Shown piece by piece: positions 1-8,674 of a stretch of 64,000 bases of DNA (positions are counted from its first letter, which is position 1; each line of letters opens with the position of its first letter). This DNA comes from Marinobacter salarius. Lineage in GTDB: Bacteria; Pseudomonadota; Gammaproteobacteria; Pseudomonadales; Oleiphilaceae. Both the position numbers and the translations under genes were made by a program. The DNA lies in NCBI RefSeq assembly GCF_032922745.1, contig NZ_CP136693.1:2294001-2358000 (forward strand), given 5' to 3'. The notes under the pieces were generated by a model that saw only the letters and a program-made list of their open reading frames with translations, was not told the DNA's origin and did no database searches.

Positions 1-201
1 ATAACGTTGCCGCGCCTCGATTCCGGGGCTCAAGGGTTTCAAATGTTTAATTCCGCGATTATTGCAACTCCCTCCTATACTCGATACTGGGTTCGTCATT
101 TTTTGAAGAGGGGTAGTTTTCTGATTTGGGCTCTGGTCCGTGGGCAGCTGTTGGGCTTTCCATTCCGTATGGTGAGGGAGATATCTTGTGGACAGGGATA
201 A
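1..201 (+). CDS. 3' end of an unidentified gene, partial
   Basis: An open frame runs in from the left edge and stops at 199-201, giving about 66 residues. It ends 14 bases inside the next gene, a common arrangement for a translationally coupled upstream gene. The visible part is basic and hydrophobic (RHFLKRGSFLIWALVRGQLL) and could be the C-terminus of a glycosyltransferase or membrane-associated enzyme of the polysaccharide cluster. I recognise no motif, so the product is unknown. The frame may also be non-coding. Confidence 0.35.
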   Translation: MTLPRLDSGAQGFQMFNSAIIATPSYTRYWVRHFLKRGSFLIWALVRGQLLGFPFRMVREISCGQG

Positions 202-2170
202 ACGGAATAAACACTCGGGCAGTAATCCTGTTGTTAAGGCCTTTCTGAACCTTCCCCGGTTCCAGAAGCGAGTTGTCTCTGTACTTTCAGATGCGTTTGT
301 TCTGTTTTTTGCCATCTGGGCCGCATTTGCGCTGCGGTTGGAGCAGCACCTGTGGTTGCCAACCCAGGAGCAGTTGACGGTGGCAGCGATTACGGTGGTG
401 TTTACGATTGCGGTGTTCATTCGCCTCGGATTGTATCGGGCGGTCATACGCTATCTCGGGGACAGGGCTTTTCTGACCATCATTTATGGAGTTGTGGCTT
501 CTGCAACTACCCTAATTGTTTTGGGCTATCTGTTGCAGGTGTTCGTGCCCCGTTCTGTGCCCATCATTTATGGTGCCCTGGCTTTCCTGTTCGTGAGTGG
601 TACCCGCCTGGGTGTGCGGATGATCGTGAACCACCCCAAGCAGCGGGCTAAAGAGGCTGTTGCCATTGTGGGTGCTGGTGAAACCGGCATGCAACTGGCG
701 TCGGCGCTGGAGCAGGGTACTGAATACCGGCCGGTAGTGTTTGTGACGTTTGACCGTGCCAACCACAAATCCATGATCAACGGCTTGCCGGTTGTGAGCA
801 TTAATCACATTGCCAAGCATATGCCGAAGTACCGTGTGCAGCGGATATTACTGGCACTGGATGAGCATTCACAGATTGACCGCAAGAACCTGCTGAAGCA
901 ACTGGAGCCATTGTCGATTCCGGTTCAGACCGTTCCTTCCATGTCGGAACTGGTGGCAGGCCAGGCGCGGATTAACGACATCCGGGATCTGGAGATTGAA
1001 GACTTGCTGGGGCGGGACCCGGTTCGGCCGGATTCGGCTGTTGTTGCAAAGAGTCTGTATCAGAAATCGGTGATGGTGACGGGCGCTGGCGGTTCGATTG
1101 GTTCCGAGCTGTGCCGTCAGATTATTCGCCATCGCCCGCGCACGCTGGTGCTGTTTGAGCAGTCCGAGTTTTCCCTGTATGCCATTGAGCGGGAGTTGAG
1201 TTCCATCAACCAGGTTGAGGGGCTTGGGGTGGAGCTGCATCCGCTGCTTGGTAACGTGAGCCATCGCCGCCGGTGCGAGACTGCGATGCGTGCTTTTGGT
1301 GTGGAGACGGTATATCACGCCGCCGCTTACAAGCATGTGCCGCTGGTTGAGCACAATGTGATTGAAGGTGTACAGAACAACGTGTTCGGGACCTGGCACA
1401 CCGCCGAAGCAGCAATTGCTGCGGGGGTTGAGCGTTTTGTATTGATTTCCACGGACAAGGCGGTTCGCCCCACCAACGTGATGGGAGCCAGCAAGCGGCT
1501 GGCGGAGCTGGTGTTGCAGGCGCTGGCGCAGCGGCAGCAGAAGACAGTGTTCTCCATGGTGCGTTTTGGTAACGTGCTCGGCTCTTCCGGTTCCGTGGTG
1601 CCGCTGTTCCGGGATCAAATTCGCGATGGTGGCCCGGTTACGGTCACCCACGAGGATATTATCCGTTACTTCATGACCATCCCCGAAGCCAGTCAGTTGG
1701 TGCTGCAGGCTGGCAGTATTGGCCTGGGTGGTGAGGTGTTTGTGCTGGATATGGGCGAGCCAGTGAAAATTGCGGACCTGGCCCGCAAGATGATTCACCT
1801 AATGGGGCTGGAAGAGAAAACGGAGAGTAATCCGGTTGGCGATATTGAGGTAACGTTTACCGGCCTTCGCCCGGGGGAGAAGCTCTATGAAGAGCTGTTG
1901 ATTGGTGACGACCCGCAGGGTACCTCACACCCACGGATTATGATGGCGAGGGAGGTGTCCCTGCCCTGGGAGCAGGTTGAAGATTTCCTCAGCCAGCTAC
2001 AGCGTGCCAGTCAATCCTTCGATTGCGGCGCAATTATCGACGTGCTGAAGAATGCCAAGACGGGCTACGCGCCCAATGGCAACCTGGAGGACCTTGTGTG
2101 GTGCAACGGGCAGTCAGACGTGGTGACAACAGATCGCCAGGACGAGAAGGTACGCCGTTTGTCAGTGTAG
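188..2170 (+). CDS. WbpM/CapD-type nucleotide-sugar 4,6-dehydratase/epimerase
   Basis: A 660-residue membrane-anchored enzyme of the WbpM/FlaA1/PglF/CapD family, which makes UDP-4-keto-6-deoxy-N-acetyl sugars for O-antigen, capsule or glycan synthesis. The N-terminus has about four hydrophobic segments. A first Rossmann-like domain carries GAGETG near residue 160. The catalytic SDR domain starts with TGAGGSIG at residues 298-305. It contains AAYKHVPLVE and then STDKAVRPTN at 421-430 and MGASK at 432-436, where the usual Tyr of SDRs is replaced by Met, as in WbpM. The GTG start follows GAGGGAG at a good distance. The length matches the long membrane-bound subfamily rather than short soluble FlaA1. 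The exact sugar product cannot be told from sequence. Confidence 0.9.
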   Translation: MDRDKRNKHSGSNPVVKAFLNLPRFQKRVVSVLSDAFVLFFAIWAAFALRLEQHLWLPTQEQLTVAAITVVFTIAVFIRLGLYRAVIRYLGDRAFLTIIYGVVASATTLIVLGYLLQVFVPRSVPIIYGALAFLFVSGTRLGVRMIVNHPKQRAKEAVAIVGAGETGMQLASALEQGTEYRPVVFVTFDRANHKSMINGLPVVSINHIAKHMPKYRVQRILLALDEHSQIDRKNLLKQLEPLSIPVQTVPSMSELVAGQARINDIRDLEIEDLLGRDPVRPDSAVVAKSLYQKSVMVTGAGGSIGSELCRQIIRHRPRTLVLFEQSEFSLYAIERELSSINQVEGLGVELHPLLGNVSHRRRCETAMRAFGVETVYHAAAYKHVPLVEHNVIEGVQNNVFGTWHTAEAAIAAGVERFVLISTDKAVRPTNVMGASKRLAELVLQALAQRQQKTVFSMVRFGNVLGSSGSVVPLFRDQIRDGGPVTVTHEDIIRYFMTIPEASQLVLQAGSIGLGGEVFVLDMGEPVKIADLARKMIHLMGLEEKTESNPVGDIEVTFTGLRPGEKLYEELLIGDDPQGTSHPRIMMAREVSLPWEQVEDFLSQLQRASQSFDCGAIIDVLKNAKTGYAPNGNLEDLVWCNGQSDVVTTDRQDEKVRRLSV

Positions 2171-2227
2171 GTCGAATTAGGCGAAGCCGTAATCCGACAA
2201 AACTCGTAGCCTGATGGGTTCCGGGCC
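2167..2227. repeat. Dispersed hairpin repeat (GTAATCCGAC family), copy 1
   Basis: An imperfect hairpin, GAATTAGGC-GAA-GCCGTAATCCGAC, lies immediately after the dehydratase stop and is followed by GCCTGATGGGTTCCGGGCC. Both the hairpin and the trailing block recur with small changes at 18731-18790. The similarity therefore covers about 60 bases and is not just a generic terminator. Related hairpins are common in intergenic DNA of many gammaproteobacteria; this is general knowledge that I have not searched. Confidence 0.65.
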
Positions 2228-2334
2228 GTTTGAGCCTTCGGGTATCGGCAGGCACTTAGAAAGACTATTCAGTCAAAGCACGTTCCAAAGTATATTGTTA
2301 TGATGGTTCGAAAGTCTTGGTAGCGGAGGGAAGC

Positions 2335-2541
2335 ATGTACGCTGTCGAATTTGAAGCTGATATTCGTGATGGTGTAGTCAAGATACCTGAGGAATACGCC
2401 CGCTTAAAAAATACCCATGCACGAATTGTGGTTTTACTCGAGGGTGAAAGCTCGGATTCAGAGCTGCATGCACTTTCAAACCATGCGGCGGGGAATGTTG
2501 AAGAATGGAAGGACCCAACAGAGGATGAGGTATGGAGGTAG
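2335..2541 (+). CDS. Putative antitoxin of a MazF/PemK-type pair
   Basis: A 68-residue acidic protein beginning MYAVEFEADIRDGVVKIPEE, preceded by GGAGG four bases upstream of ATG 2335. Its N-terminal half (short beta-rich segment, then KNTHARIVVLLEGE) resembles small antitoxins that bind DNA through an N-terminal domain and the toxin through a C-terminal tail. The C-terminus (EEWKDPTEDEVWR) is such an acidic tail. The gene overlaps the downstream toxin start by 10 bases, implying translational coupling. I do not recognise a standard AbrB/MazE or RHH motif, so the assignment rests mostly on its position beside the MazF-like gene. Confidence 0.65.
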   Translation: MYAVEFEADIRDGVVKIPEEYARLKNTHARIVVLLEGESSDSELHALSNHAAGNVEEWKDPTEDEVWR

Positions 2542-2873
2542 AGCAGGGAGAGCTTGTGCTATGCGAATTCTATTTTTCAGATCTTGGTGCCAGTAAGCGA
2601 AGGCCAGTTATCGTTTTTCGGGATAATCTTCCGTTTGATGATTTTGTTGGCATTCCAGTGAGTAGTAAAATCAACATGCTGCACCACGATGAGTTTTTGC
2701 TCGAGTCTGAACATATTGTTGAAGGATCATTGCCGAAAGTTTCAAAGGTTATGGTTCGGAAAACACTAGTTATCTCAAAAAATGTCATCACAAAGAAATA
2801 CGGAAAGTTAACCCCTGAACGCCTCCATAAGTTGCATGCAGATTTTTGTAGATACTTTGAGTGCTGTGACTGA
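2532..2873 (+). CDS. Type II toxin of the PemK/MazF family
   Basis: A 113-residue protein of typical MazF length. It has the family's N-terminal pattern GELVLCEFYFSDLGASKRRP followed by VIVF, in which a Gly-x-Val/Leu strand, a basic turn and an Arg-Pro-Val strand form the fold. Proteins of this family are ribosome-independent or ribosome-associated mRNA endoribonucleases neutralised by the adjacent antitoxin. The GVPVS-like segment here is GIPVSSK (residues about 42-48), and a later KVSKVMVRKT strand also fits. It starts inside the antitoxin gene in a different frame. The pair sits between polysaccharide and sulfur genes and has no obvious functional link to them. Confidence 0.85.
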   Translation: MEVEQGELVLCEFYFSDLGASKRRPVIVFRDNLPFDDFVGIPVSSKINMLHHDEFLLESEHIVEGSLPKVSKVMVRKTLVISKNVITKKYGKLTPERLHKLHADFCRYFECCD

Positions 2874-2917
2874 TCGCCAGAATAGATAACGAAGTTCCAC
2901 AAGCAAGGTTGCTGTTC

Positions 2918-3538
2918 ATGTCTGAAAATATCGTCTGGCATCACCAGAAAGTCACCCGGGCGGACCGGGCCTCCATCAAGAACCAGAGCCCGTGCCTGCT
3001 ATGGTTTACCGGGCTGAGTGGTTCCGGCAAGTCTACGATCGCGAACGCACTGGATGTAGCGCTGTTTGAGCGTGGCTATCACACCTTCCTGTTGGATGGT
3101 GACAATGTGCGCCACGGCCTCAACAAGGACCTCGGATTTTCCGATGAGGGTCGTGTTGAGAACATCCGCCGTATTGGCGAGGTCAGTAAGCTGTTTACGG
3201 ATGCCGGAGTGATTGTGCTTAGTGCGTTTATTTCTCCTTTTACCACGGACAGACGCTTGGTACGCAACCTGTTCCCGGCGGGTGAGTTCATCGAAGTCTT
3301 TATGGATACGCCTCTCCAGACCTGTGAAGAGAGGGACCCCAAAGGTCTCTATGAGAAGGCCCGGGCCGGTAAGATCAAGCACTTTACGGGCATCGACTCC
3401 CCCTATGAGGCCCCCGAGCGGCCGGAAGTGCGCCTGGATACGTCGCAGATGTCGGTGGATGATTGTGTGAATCGGCTTATCAGCTACCTGCTTGATCGAC
3501 AGCTGATTTTCACGTCGTCGCAAGCGACTGGAGCGTAA
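2918..3538 (+). CDS. cysC: Adenylylsulfate (APS) kinase CysC
   Basis: A 206-residue kinase that phosphorylates adenosine 5'-phosphosulfate to PAPS, the cytoplasmic sulfuryl donor. The P-loop GLSGSGKST is at residues 32-40. It is followed by LLDGDNVRHGLNKDLGFS, the family's APS/magnesium-binding segment, and by FISPFTTDRRLVRNLF. KGLYEKARAGKIKHFTGIDS is also characteristic. I use ATG 2918; a TTG nine bases upstream is less likely. The next gene is an SLC13-type anion permease six bases away. Neither cysN nor cysD is visible, so ATP sulfurylase must be elsewhere. PAPS could feed sulfate assimilation or, given the setting, glycan sulfation. Confidence 0.95.
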   Translation: MSENIVWHHQKVTRADRASIKNQSPCLLWFTGLSGSGKSTIANALDVALFERGYHTFLLDGDNVRHGLNKDLGFSDEGRVENIRRIGEVSKLFTDAGVIVLSAFISPFTTDRRLVRNLFPAGEFIEVFMDTPLQTCEERDPKGLYEKARAGKIKHFTGIDSPYEAPERPEVRLDTSQMSVDDCVNRLISYLLDRQLIFTSSQATGA

Positions 3539-3544
3539 GCGCCT

Positions 3545-5314
3545 ATGGCGTGGGAAGCCATTGTTACCCTGTTGACACTGTTCTCGGTTCTTGCAGCGCT
3601 GGTGATTACACGAGTATCTGCAGATCTGGTGTTGATGTCGGCTCTGGCGTTCCTGCTGATTACGGGTATCCTCGGGCCGGCTGATGCGTTGGCAGGGTTT
3701 GCCAACCCCGGCGTGATTACCATCGCAACGCTTTACGTGGTGGCTGCCGGCCTGAAAGAAACCGGGGCCGTCCAGTGGATTGCCCGTCTGCTGCTCGGGC
3801 ATCCGAAGACCGAAAAAGGTGCGCAGCTACGTATGCTGGCGCCCACCGGTATTCTCAGTGGTTTCATGAATAATACGGCCGTTGTTGCCATGTTCATCCC
3901 CGCCATCCAGGACTGGGCCCAGCGCCTGGGTATTCCATCCTCCCGCCTTCTTCTGCCCCTGAGCTATGCCGCTATTCTGGGCGGTACTTGCACGCTGATT
4001 GGTACCAGTACCAACCTGGTGGTGGACGGTATGCTGCAAGCGCGCCTGGGGATAAATCTGGGGTTGTTTGAATTGGCCTGGGTTGGCGTGCCCCTGTTGT
4101 TGGTGGGCGGTTGCTACCTGGTGTTGGTGGCCTCCCGGATACTGCCGGACCGGGGTGGCATGCGGGAGGAACTGGAGCAGGTTCGGGAATACGGTGTAGA
4201 GGTGGAAGTGGATGGCAATGGCCCGTTGGTGGGCAAAACCGTGGCTCAGGCTGGTTTACGGGCGCTCAATTATGGCTACCTGACAGAGATCGATCGGGGA
4301 GGCCGGCTGATTACGGCGGTAGAGCCGGACCGCATGCTGCAACCAGAGGATAAGTTGTATTTTGTGGGAGCGCCGGAGTGCGCCAGCGAGCTTCGACGGA
4401 TTCAAGGTCTGAAGCCTGCCCATGCCAGTATCCAGAAACTGGACCTGGCCAATCATCAGCGCTGTTTGGTGGAGGTGGTCTTAGGGCAGGAATTCACGGC
4501 GCTGGGGAAGACAGTACGGGAGAGCCGTTTTCGTACTCGCTTTAACGCCGCGATTCTTTCGATTTCCCGTGAGGGTAACCGGGTGCCGGGAAAACTGGGC
4601 GATATCACCTTCCGGATGGGCGACACCTTGTTGCTGGAAGCCAGCCACCAGTTTGTGGAGCAGTATCGCTTCCGCCGGGACTTTCTGTTGGTCAGTGCCC
4701 TGAATGATTCCACGCCACCGGATTTCCACAAGGCGCCTCGCGCCCTCGGAATTCTGTTGCTGATGGTCGTGGCCAGTGCCACCGGCTTGTTGCAGATCAT
4801 CGAGGCTGCGTTCCTGGCCGCGGGCGCGATGATTGTGACGGGCTGCATTACGGCAAGCCGCGCCCGCCGCAGTGTGGATTTGCCGGTGCTGGTGGTGATT
4901 GCGGCCTCCTTTGCGCTGGGCAATGCCATGACGGAAACTGGCGGAGCCGAGTGGGTAGCGACCAGCCTGCTGGGCCTGTTCGGCCCCCTGACGCCCTGGC
5001 TGGCGCTGGCGTTGGTTTATATCCTTACGGCGGCGTTTACCGAAGCCATCACCAATAACGCGGCGGCGGTGCTGATGTTTCCCATCGCGTTGGCGGTGTC
5101 TGAACAATTGGGCGTTCATTTCCTGCCGTTTGCGGTGGCCGTGATGTTCGCCGCTTCTGCCTCGTTTATTACGCCGCTGGGTTATCAGACTAATCTGATG
5201 GTTTATGGTCCCGGCCGATATCAGTTCATGGATTACGTGCGTTTGGGCTTTCCATTGAGCCTTCTCGTAGGTTCGACCGCAATTGGTTTAATCCCCCTTG
5301 TCTGGGGGTTTTGA
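3545..5314 (+). CDS. SLC13/DASS-type anion permease with TrkA-C domains, probably sulfate
   Basis: A 589-residue inner-membrane transporter with two hydrophobic halves separated by a soluble region. The first half (about residues 1-200) contains GFANPGVITIATLYVVAAGL and the GTSTNLVVDG signature at about 158-167. The middle (about 210-380) carries two RCK_C/TrkA-C-like modules (GLRALNYGYLTEIDRGG and LGKTVRESRFRTRFNAAIL). The second half has TEAITNNAAAVLMFPIAL and ASFITPLGYQTNLMVYGPG, matching the repeat of the DASS fold. It lies six bases after cysC, probably in one operon, which favours sulfate as the substrate. Dicarboxylates or other anions remain possible. Confidence 0.85.
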   Translation: MAWEAIVTLLTLFSVLAALVITRVSADLVLMSALAFLLITGILGPADALAGFANPGVITIATLYVVAAGLKETGAVQWIARLLLGHPKTEKGAQLRMLAPTGILSGFMNNTAVVAMFIPAIQDWAQRLGIPSSRLLLPLSYAAILGGTCTLIGTSTNLVVDGMLQARLGINLGLFELAWVGVPLLLVGGCYLVLVASRILPDRGGMREELEQVREYGVEVEVDGNGPLVGKTVAQAGLRALNYGYLTEIDRGGRLITAVEPDRMLQPEDKLYFVGAPECASELRRIQGLKPAHASIQKLDLANHQRCLVEVVLGQEFTALGKTVRESRFRTRFNAAILSISREGNRVPGKLGDITFRMGDTLLLEASHQFVEQYRFRRDFLLVSALNDSTPPDFHKAPRALGILLLMVVASATGLLQIIEAAFLAAGAMIVTGCITASRARRSVDLPVLVVIAASFALGNAMTETGGAEWVATSLLGLFGPLTPWLALALVYILTAAFTEAITNNAAAVLMFPIALAVSEQLGVHFLPFAVAVMFAASASFITPLGYQTNLMVYGPGRYQFMDYVRLGFPLSLLVGSTAIGLIPLVWGF

Positions 5315-5368
5315 GCGGATTGGGGATATACTGACAAAAGCGGTTTATGAACAACAAGGATGTGTTTG

Positions 5369-6766
5369 ATGATCGAGATAAAACACCACGGAGCGGTGAC
5401 CGGCGTAACCGGCTCCTGCCATGAACTGCTTGTTGGCCGTTCTGGCATTCTGATTGATTGTGGCCTTTTCCAGGGCGACGATTCGAGTAACGGCGCCAAT
5501 GCCTCGGATCTTTCCATTGATTTTCCCATTGACCACATCCGTGCGTTGGTGGTCACCCATGTACACATCGACCATGTCGGTCGCATTCCCTATCTTCTTG
5601 CCGCCGGATTTGAGGGGCCGATTATCTGTTCGGAACCTTCGGCCATTATGTTGCCGGAAATTCTCGAGGATGCCCTGAAGATTGGCTTCACGAGGGACCG
5701 GGCGTTGATCGAGCGAGTGCTGGGACTGATTCGATCTCGCCTCGTGCCGGTTCCCTATGGGCAGTGGCATCCTGTGTTTGACGGCGAGGGAGCATCGCTT
5801 TCCGTGAGGTTGCAGAGGGCAGGGCATATTCTGGGCTCGGCTTACGTAGAATGCGAAGCCGAGTGTGACGGCGACTTCGAGCGGATTGTGTTCAGTGGAG
5901 ACCTGGGCGCACCCCATGCGCCGTTATTACCAGAGCCTCAGTCGCCAGAGCGGGCGGACCGGGTGGTGATTGAGAGTACCTACGGTGACAAGGACCATGA
6001 GAGCCGGGAAGAACGGCGCTATCGGCTGAAGGCAGTGCTGGAACATGCCCTTGAGGATGGTGGCACGGTGCTGGTGCCTGCCTTTAGCATTGGGCGAGCG
6101 CAGGAGTTGCTGTACGAGATTGAAAGCCTGATCCACGAGTTCGGCAGTGATGACGTCGCCCCGGACTTGCCATGGCGGGATCTCGAGATTGTTGTGGACT
6201 CGCCGCTGGCCGCTACTTTTACCCGTATCTACCGGGACCTTAAACCCTTCTGGGACGCCGAAGCCACCGAATTGGTCAGCCAGGGTCGGCACCCGCTGTC
6301 GTTCGAACAACTCACGGTGATCAACAGCCATGAAGACCACCTCAATGCCGTCGATTACCTGGCAAAATCACATCGCCCCTGCGTGGTGTTGGCCGGTTCC
6401 GGTATGTGCGCTGGAGGGCGCGTGGTGAACTACCTTAAGGCGATGTTGGCGGATGAACGCAACGATGTGCTGTTCGTCGGCTATCAGGCCAAGGGCACGC
6501 CGGGCAGGGATATTCTCACCTATGGGCCGCGTGGTGGTTGGGTAGAGTTTGACGGCCAGCGTTACGACATTCGTGCCCGGGTTCATCAAGTTGGTGGTTA
6601 CTCCGCCCACGCAGGGCAATCGGATCTGCTAAGGTTTGTGAGCGGTATTGAGCCGCTACCAACGGAGATCAGGATTGTGCATGGAGATGCGCAAGCCAAA
6701 GAATCGTTGAAAGGTCAATTTCATTCCTTGGGATTAACGGGGATAATGATTCCCGGTTTGGCCTGA
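5369..6766 (+). CDS. Metallo-beta-lactamase/beta-CASP family hydrolase, probable RNase
   Basis: A 465-residue protein with the MBL zinc motif THVHIDH (H64, H66, D68, H69) and a beta-CASP insertion with IESTYGDKDHESREER. It also has VPAFSIGRAQELLYEI, VDSPLAATFTRIY and LAGSGMCAGGRVVNYL, followed by QVGGYSAHAGQSDLLRFV. These are hallmarks of the YSH1/CPSF73-like clade of RNA-processing nucleases, which need two zinc ions. ATG 5369 is chosen because AAGGA lies about eight bases before it; ATG 5360 would abut that site. Some bacterial members may act on other phosphodiesters, so RNase activity is inferred from the family. Confidence 0.85.
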   Translation: MIEIKHHGAVTGVTGSCHELLVGRSGILIDCGLFQGDDSSNGANASDLSIDFPIDHIRALVVTHVHIDHVGRIPYLLAAGFEGPIICSEPSAIMLPEILEDALKIGFTRDRALIERVLGLIRSRLVPVPYGQWHPVFDGEGASLSVRLQRAGHILGSAYVECEAECDGDFERIVFSGDLGAPHAPLLPEPQSPERADRVVIESTYGDKDHESREERRYRLKAVLEHALEDGGTVLVPAFSIGRAQELLYEIESLIHEFGSDDVAPDLPWRDLEIVVDSPLAATFTRIYRDLKPFWDAEATELVSQGRHPLSFEQLTVINSHEDHLNAVDYLAKSHRPCVVLAGSGMCAGGRVVNYLKAMLADERNDVLFVGYQAKGTPGRDILTYGPRGGWVEFDGQRYDIRARVHQVGGYSAHAGQSDLLRFVSGIEPLPTEIRIVHGDAQAKESLKGQFHSLGLTGIMIPGLA

Positions 6767-6801
6767 ATCATTCTATATGTCATTAAAGGATTGATGGGAT
6801 C

Positions 6802-8064
6802 ATGAAGAGAATTGCCGTAATTGGTTTGGGGTATGTTGGTCTGCCCTTGGCAGCAGCGTTTGGCGTAAAGCACGATATTGTCGGCTTTGATATCAATCCG
6901 AAGCGAATCGCCGAATTAAAGGACGGTGTCGACTTTACCCGGGAGGTTTCGAAAGAAGAGCTGTCGGCTTCGAAAGGCCTGTCTTTTGCAGATTCCCTGG
7001 ACGGTATTCGCGCTTGTCAGATCTATATTGTGACAGTTCCTACTCCGATTGATGAATTCAAATCCCCGGATTTAACGCCATTAGTCAAGGCCAGTGAGAG
7101 TGTGGGGAAGGTGTTAAAGCGTGGCGATATCGTTATTTACGAGTCCACGGTCTATCCTGGAGCCACCGAAGAAGTGTGCGTCCCCATTCTGGAAAAAGTA
7201 TCCGGCCTTGTCTTCAATCAGGACTTTCATGCCGGCTACAGCCCGGAGCGAATTAACCCCGGTGATAAAGAGCATCGTATTACCACAATCAAAAAGGTGA
7301 CTTCGGGCTCTACTCCAGCCATCGCTGATGAAGTGGATGCGCTTTATGCCGGTATTATTACCGCCGGCACTCACAAGGCCAGCTCCATCAAGGTGGCTGA
7401 AGCCGCCAAGGTGATTGAAAACACCCAGCGCGATTTGAACATTGCGTTGATGAATGAGTTGTCAATGATTTTTTCCAAGCTTAAAATTGATACTCACGAA
7501 GTAATAGCCGCCGCATCGACCAAATGGAATTTCCTCCCGTTCAAGCCGGGGCTGGTTGGCGGGCACTGCATTGGGGTAGACCCGTACTACCTGACCCACA
7601 AGGCCCAGGCCATTGGTTATCATCCGGAAATTATCCTGTCTGGACGACGTGTGAACGACAATATGGGCCCGTATGCGGCGTCTGAATTGGTGAAGGCCAT
7701 GATCAAGGCAGGGCATACTGTTGCCAATGCTCGCGTGTTGATCATGGGCTTTACATTTAAAGAGAATTGCCCGGATTTACGTAATACCCGCGTCATTGAT
7801 GTCGTTAAAGAGCTATCCGAGTTTGGTTGTCGGGTAGACGTAACGGATTGCTGGGCAAACAATGAAGAGGCTGAACACGAGTACGGCATTACATTGAGCC
7901 AGAACCCGGAAAAAGCACAGTACGATGCGGTTCTTCTGGCGGTTCCGCACCGGGAATATGTTGGGCGTTCTTCCCATGATCTGCGCGAATACATGAAAGA
8001 CAATGGGGTGTTGTTTGACCTGAAAGGCGTGTTGCCTTTAGGTGAAGCAGATTTGCGTTTGTAA
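6802..8064 (+). CDS. UDP-N-acetylhexosamine 6-dehydrogenase, TviB/WbpO-like
   Basis: A 420-residue nucleotide-sugar dehydrogenase that oxidises C6 of a UDP-sugar to the uronate in two NAD+-dependent steps. The N-terminal Rossmann motif is VIGLGYVGLPLA (residues 5-16). YESTVYPGATEEVC precedes the central domain. The catalytic segment is GLVGGHCIGVDPYYL, with the active-site Cys in GGHCIGVD. The C-terminal UDP-binding domain holds MGFTFKENCPDLRNTRV. The sequence and length fit the TviB/WbpO branch (UDP-GlcNAc or UDP-GalNAc to uronate). With the dehydratase at 188-2170 it points to an acidic surface polysaccharide. A terminator follows immediately. Confidence 0.92.
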   Translation: MKRIAVIGLGYVGLPLAAAFGVKHDIVGFDINPKRIAELKDGVDFTREVSKEELSASKGLSFADSLDGIRACQIYIVTVPTPIDEFKSPDLTPLVKASESVGKVLKRGDIVIYESTVYPGATEEVCVPILEKVSGLVFNQDFHAGYSPERINPGDKEHRITTIKKVTSGSTPAIADEVDALYAGIITAGTHKASSIKVAEAAKVIENTQRDLNIALMNELSMIFSKLKIDTHEVIAAASTKWNFLPFKPGLVGGHCIGVDPYYLTHKAQAIGYHPEIILSGRRVNDNMGPYAASELVKAMIKAGHTVANARVLIMGFTFKENCPDLRNTRVIDVVKELSEFGCRVDVTDCWANNEEAEHEYGITLSQNPEKAQYDAVLLAVPHREYVGRSSHDLREYMKDNGVLFDLKGVLPLGEADLRL

Positions 8065-8083
8065 ATTTCATAGGTATTTAAAT

Positions 8084-8109
8084 AAAACCAGCCTGCGGGC
8101 TGGTTTTTT
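8084..8109 (+). terminator. Rho-independent terminator after the sugar dehydrogenase
   Basis: A ten-base-pair stem, AAAACCAGCC/GGCTGGTTTT, closes a four-base loop and runs into a T tract, 20 bases after the stop codon. Confidence 0.9.
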
Positions 8110-8294
8110 ATGGGTTACTTTTTCGTAAATGAATTACTTTGCCATGACTTGATTTATAGATTACTATTTTCAGTGACTTTTGGTCATATCCAAGAATTAT
8201 CCATTCGAATGTACTGTACTTACTCCTTCGAGCTAATGTCAGCCTTCGAATATCGGCAAGTCAATAGTAGTTACTTAAATAAGGGTTTGTGTCC

Positions 8295-8663
8295 ATGGCA
8301 AAGATTAACGATTACTACCAGAAAAAACAGCTTATGGAAAAGCTCTCTGAAGAACTGGCGAAATTGGAGCAGGATCAGGCACTGAAAAGCGAACTTGAGT
8401 TTGAAAACAAGGTTCGTGACCTGATGAAGAAGTATGACAAGTCGCCGAAAGATGTTCTCCAGATTCTGGGCGCCATTGATCCGTCCATTTCCGGAGCCAA
8501 AACTGACACGTCCACAGGTAGCCGTCCCAAGCGTCCGATGAAGACCTACAAGAACCCGAACACGGGTGAAGTGGTCAAGACACGTGGCGGCAACCACAAA
8601 GTATTGAATGAGTGGCGCCAGAAGCATGGGAAAGAAACCGTGCAGAGTTGGCAGCAGGACTGA
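8295..8663 (+). CDS. MvaT/MvaU-type H-NS family nucleoid protein
   Basis: A 122-residue xenogeneic silencer homologue. The N-terminal half is a charged coiled coil (KKQLMEKLSEELAKLEQDQA, ELEFENKVRDLMKKYDKS) used for oligomerisation. The C-terminal half carries the DNA-binding segment RPMKTYKNPNTGEVVKTRGG followed by NHKVLNEWRQKHG, which closely matches Pseudomonas MvaT. Such proteins bind AT-rich DNA in the minor groove and repress horizontally acquired genes. ATG 8295 is used; a GTG six bases upstream is an alternative. The upstream 180 bases (8110-8294) are clearly more AT-rich than the surroundings, as expected for autoregulation, though that is inference. Confidence 0.92.
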   Translation: MAKINDYYQKKQLMEKLSEELAKLEQDQALKSELEFENKVRDLMKKYDKSPKDVLQILGAIDPSISGAKTDTSTGSRPKRPMKTYKNPNTGEVVKTRGGNHKVLNEWRQKHGKETVQSWQQD

Positions 8664-8674
8664 TTTTCCGCCCC

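Noticed and set aside
5369..6766. Metallo-hydrolase as a lactonase or beta-lactamase
   Set aside because: The beta-CASP segment and C-terminal motifs place it with RNA-processing nucleases.
8110..8385. A 91-codon frame in the mvaT leader
   Set aside because: It overlaps the mvaT start in another frame, lacks a Shine-Dalgarno, and its sequence is a low-complexity product of AT-rich DNA.
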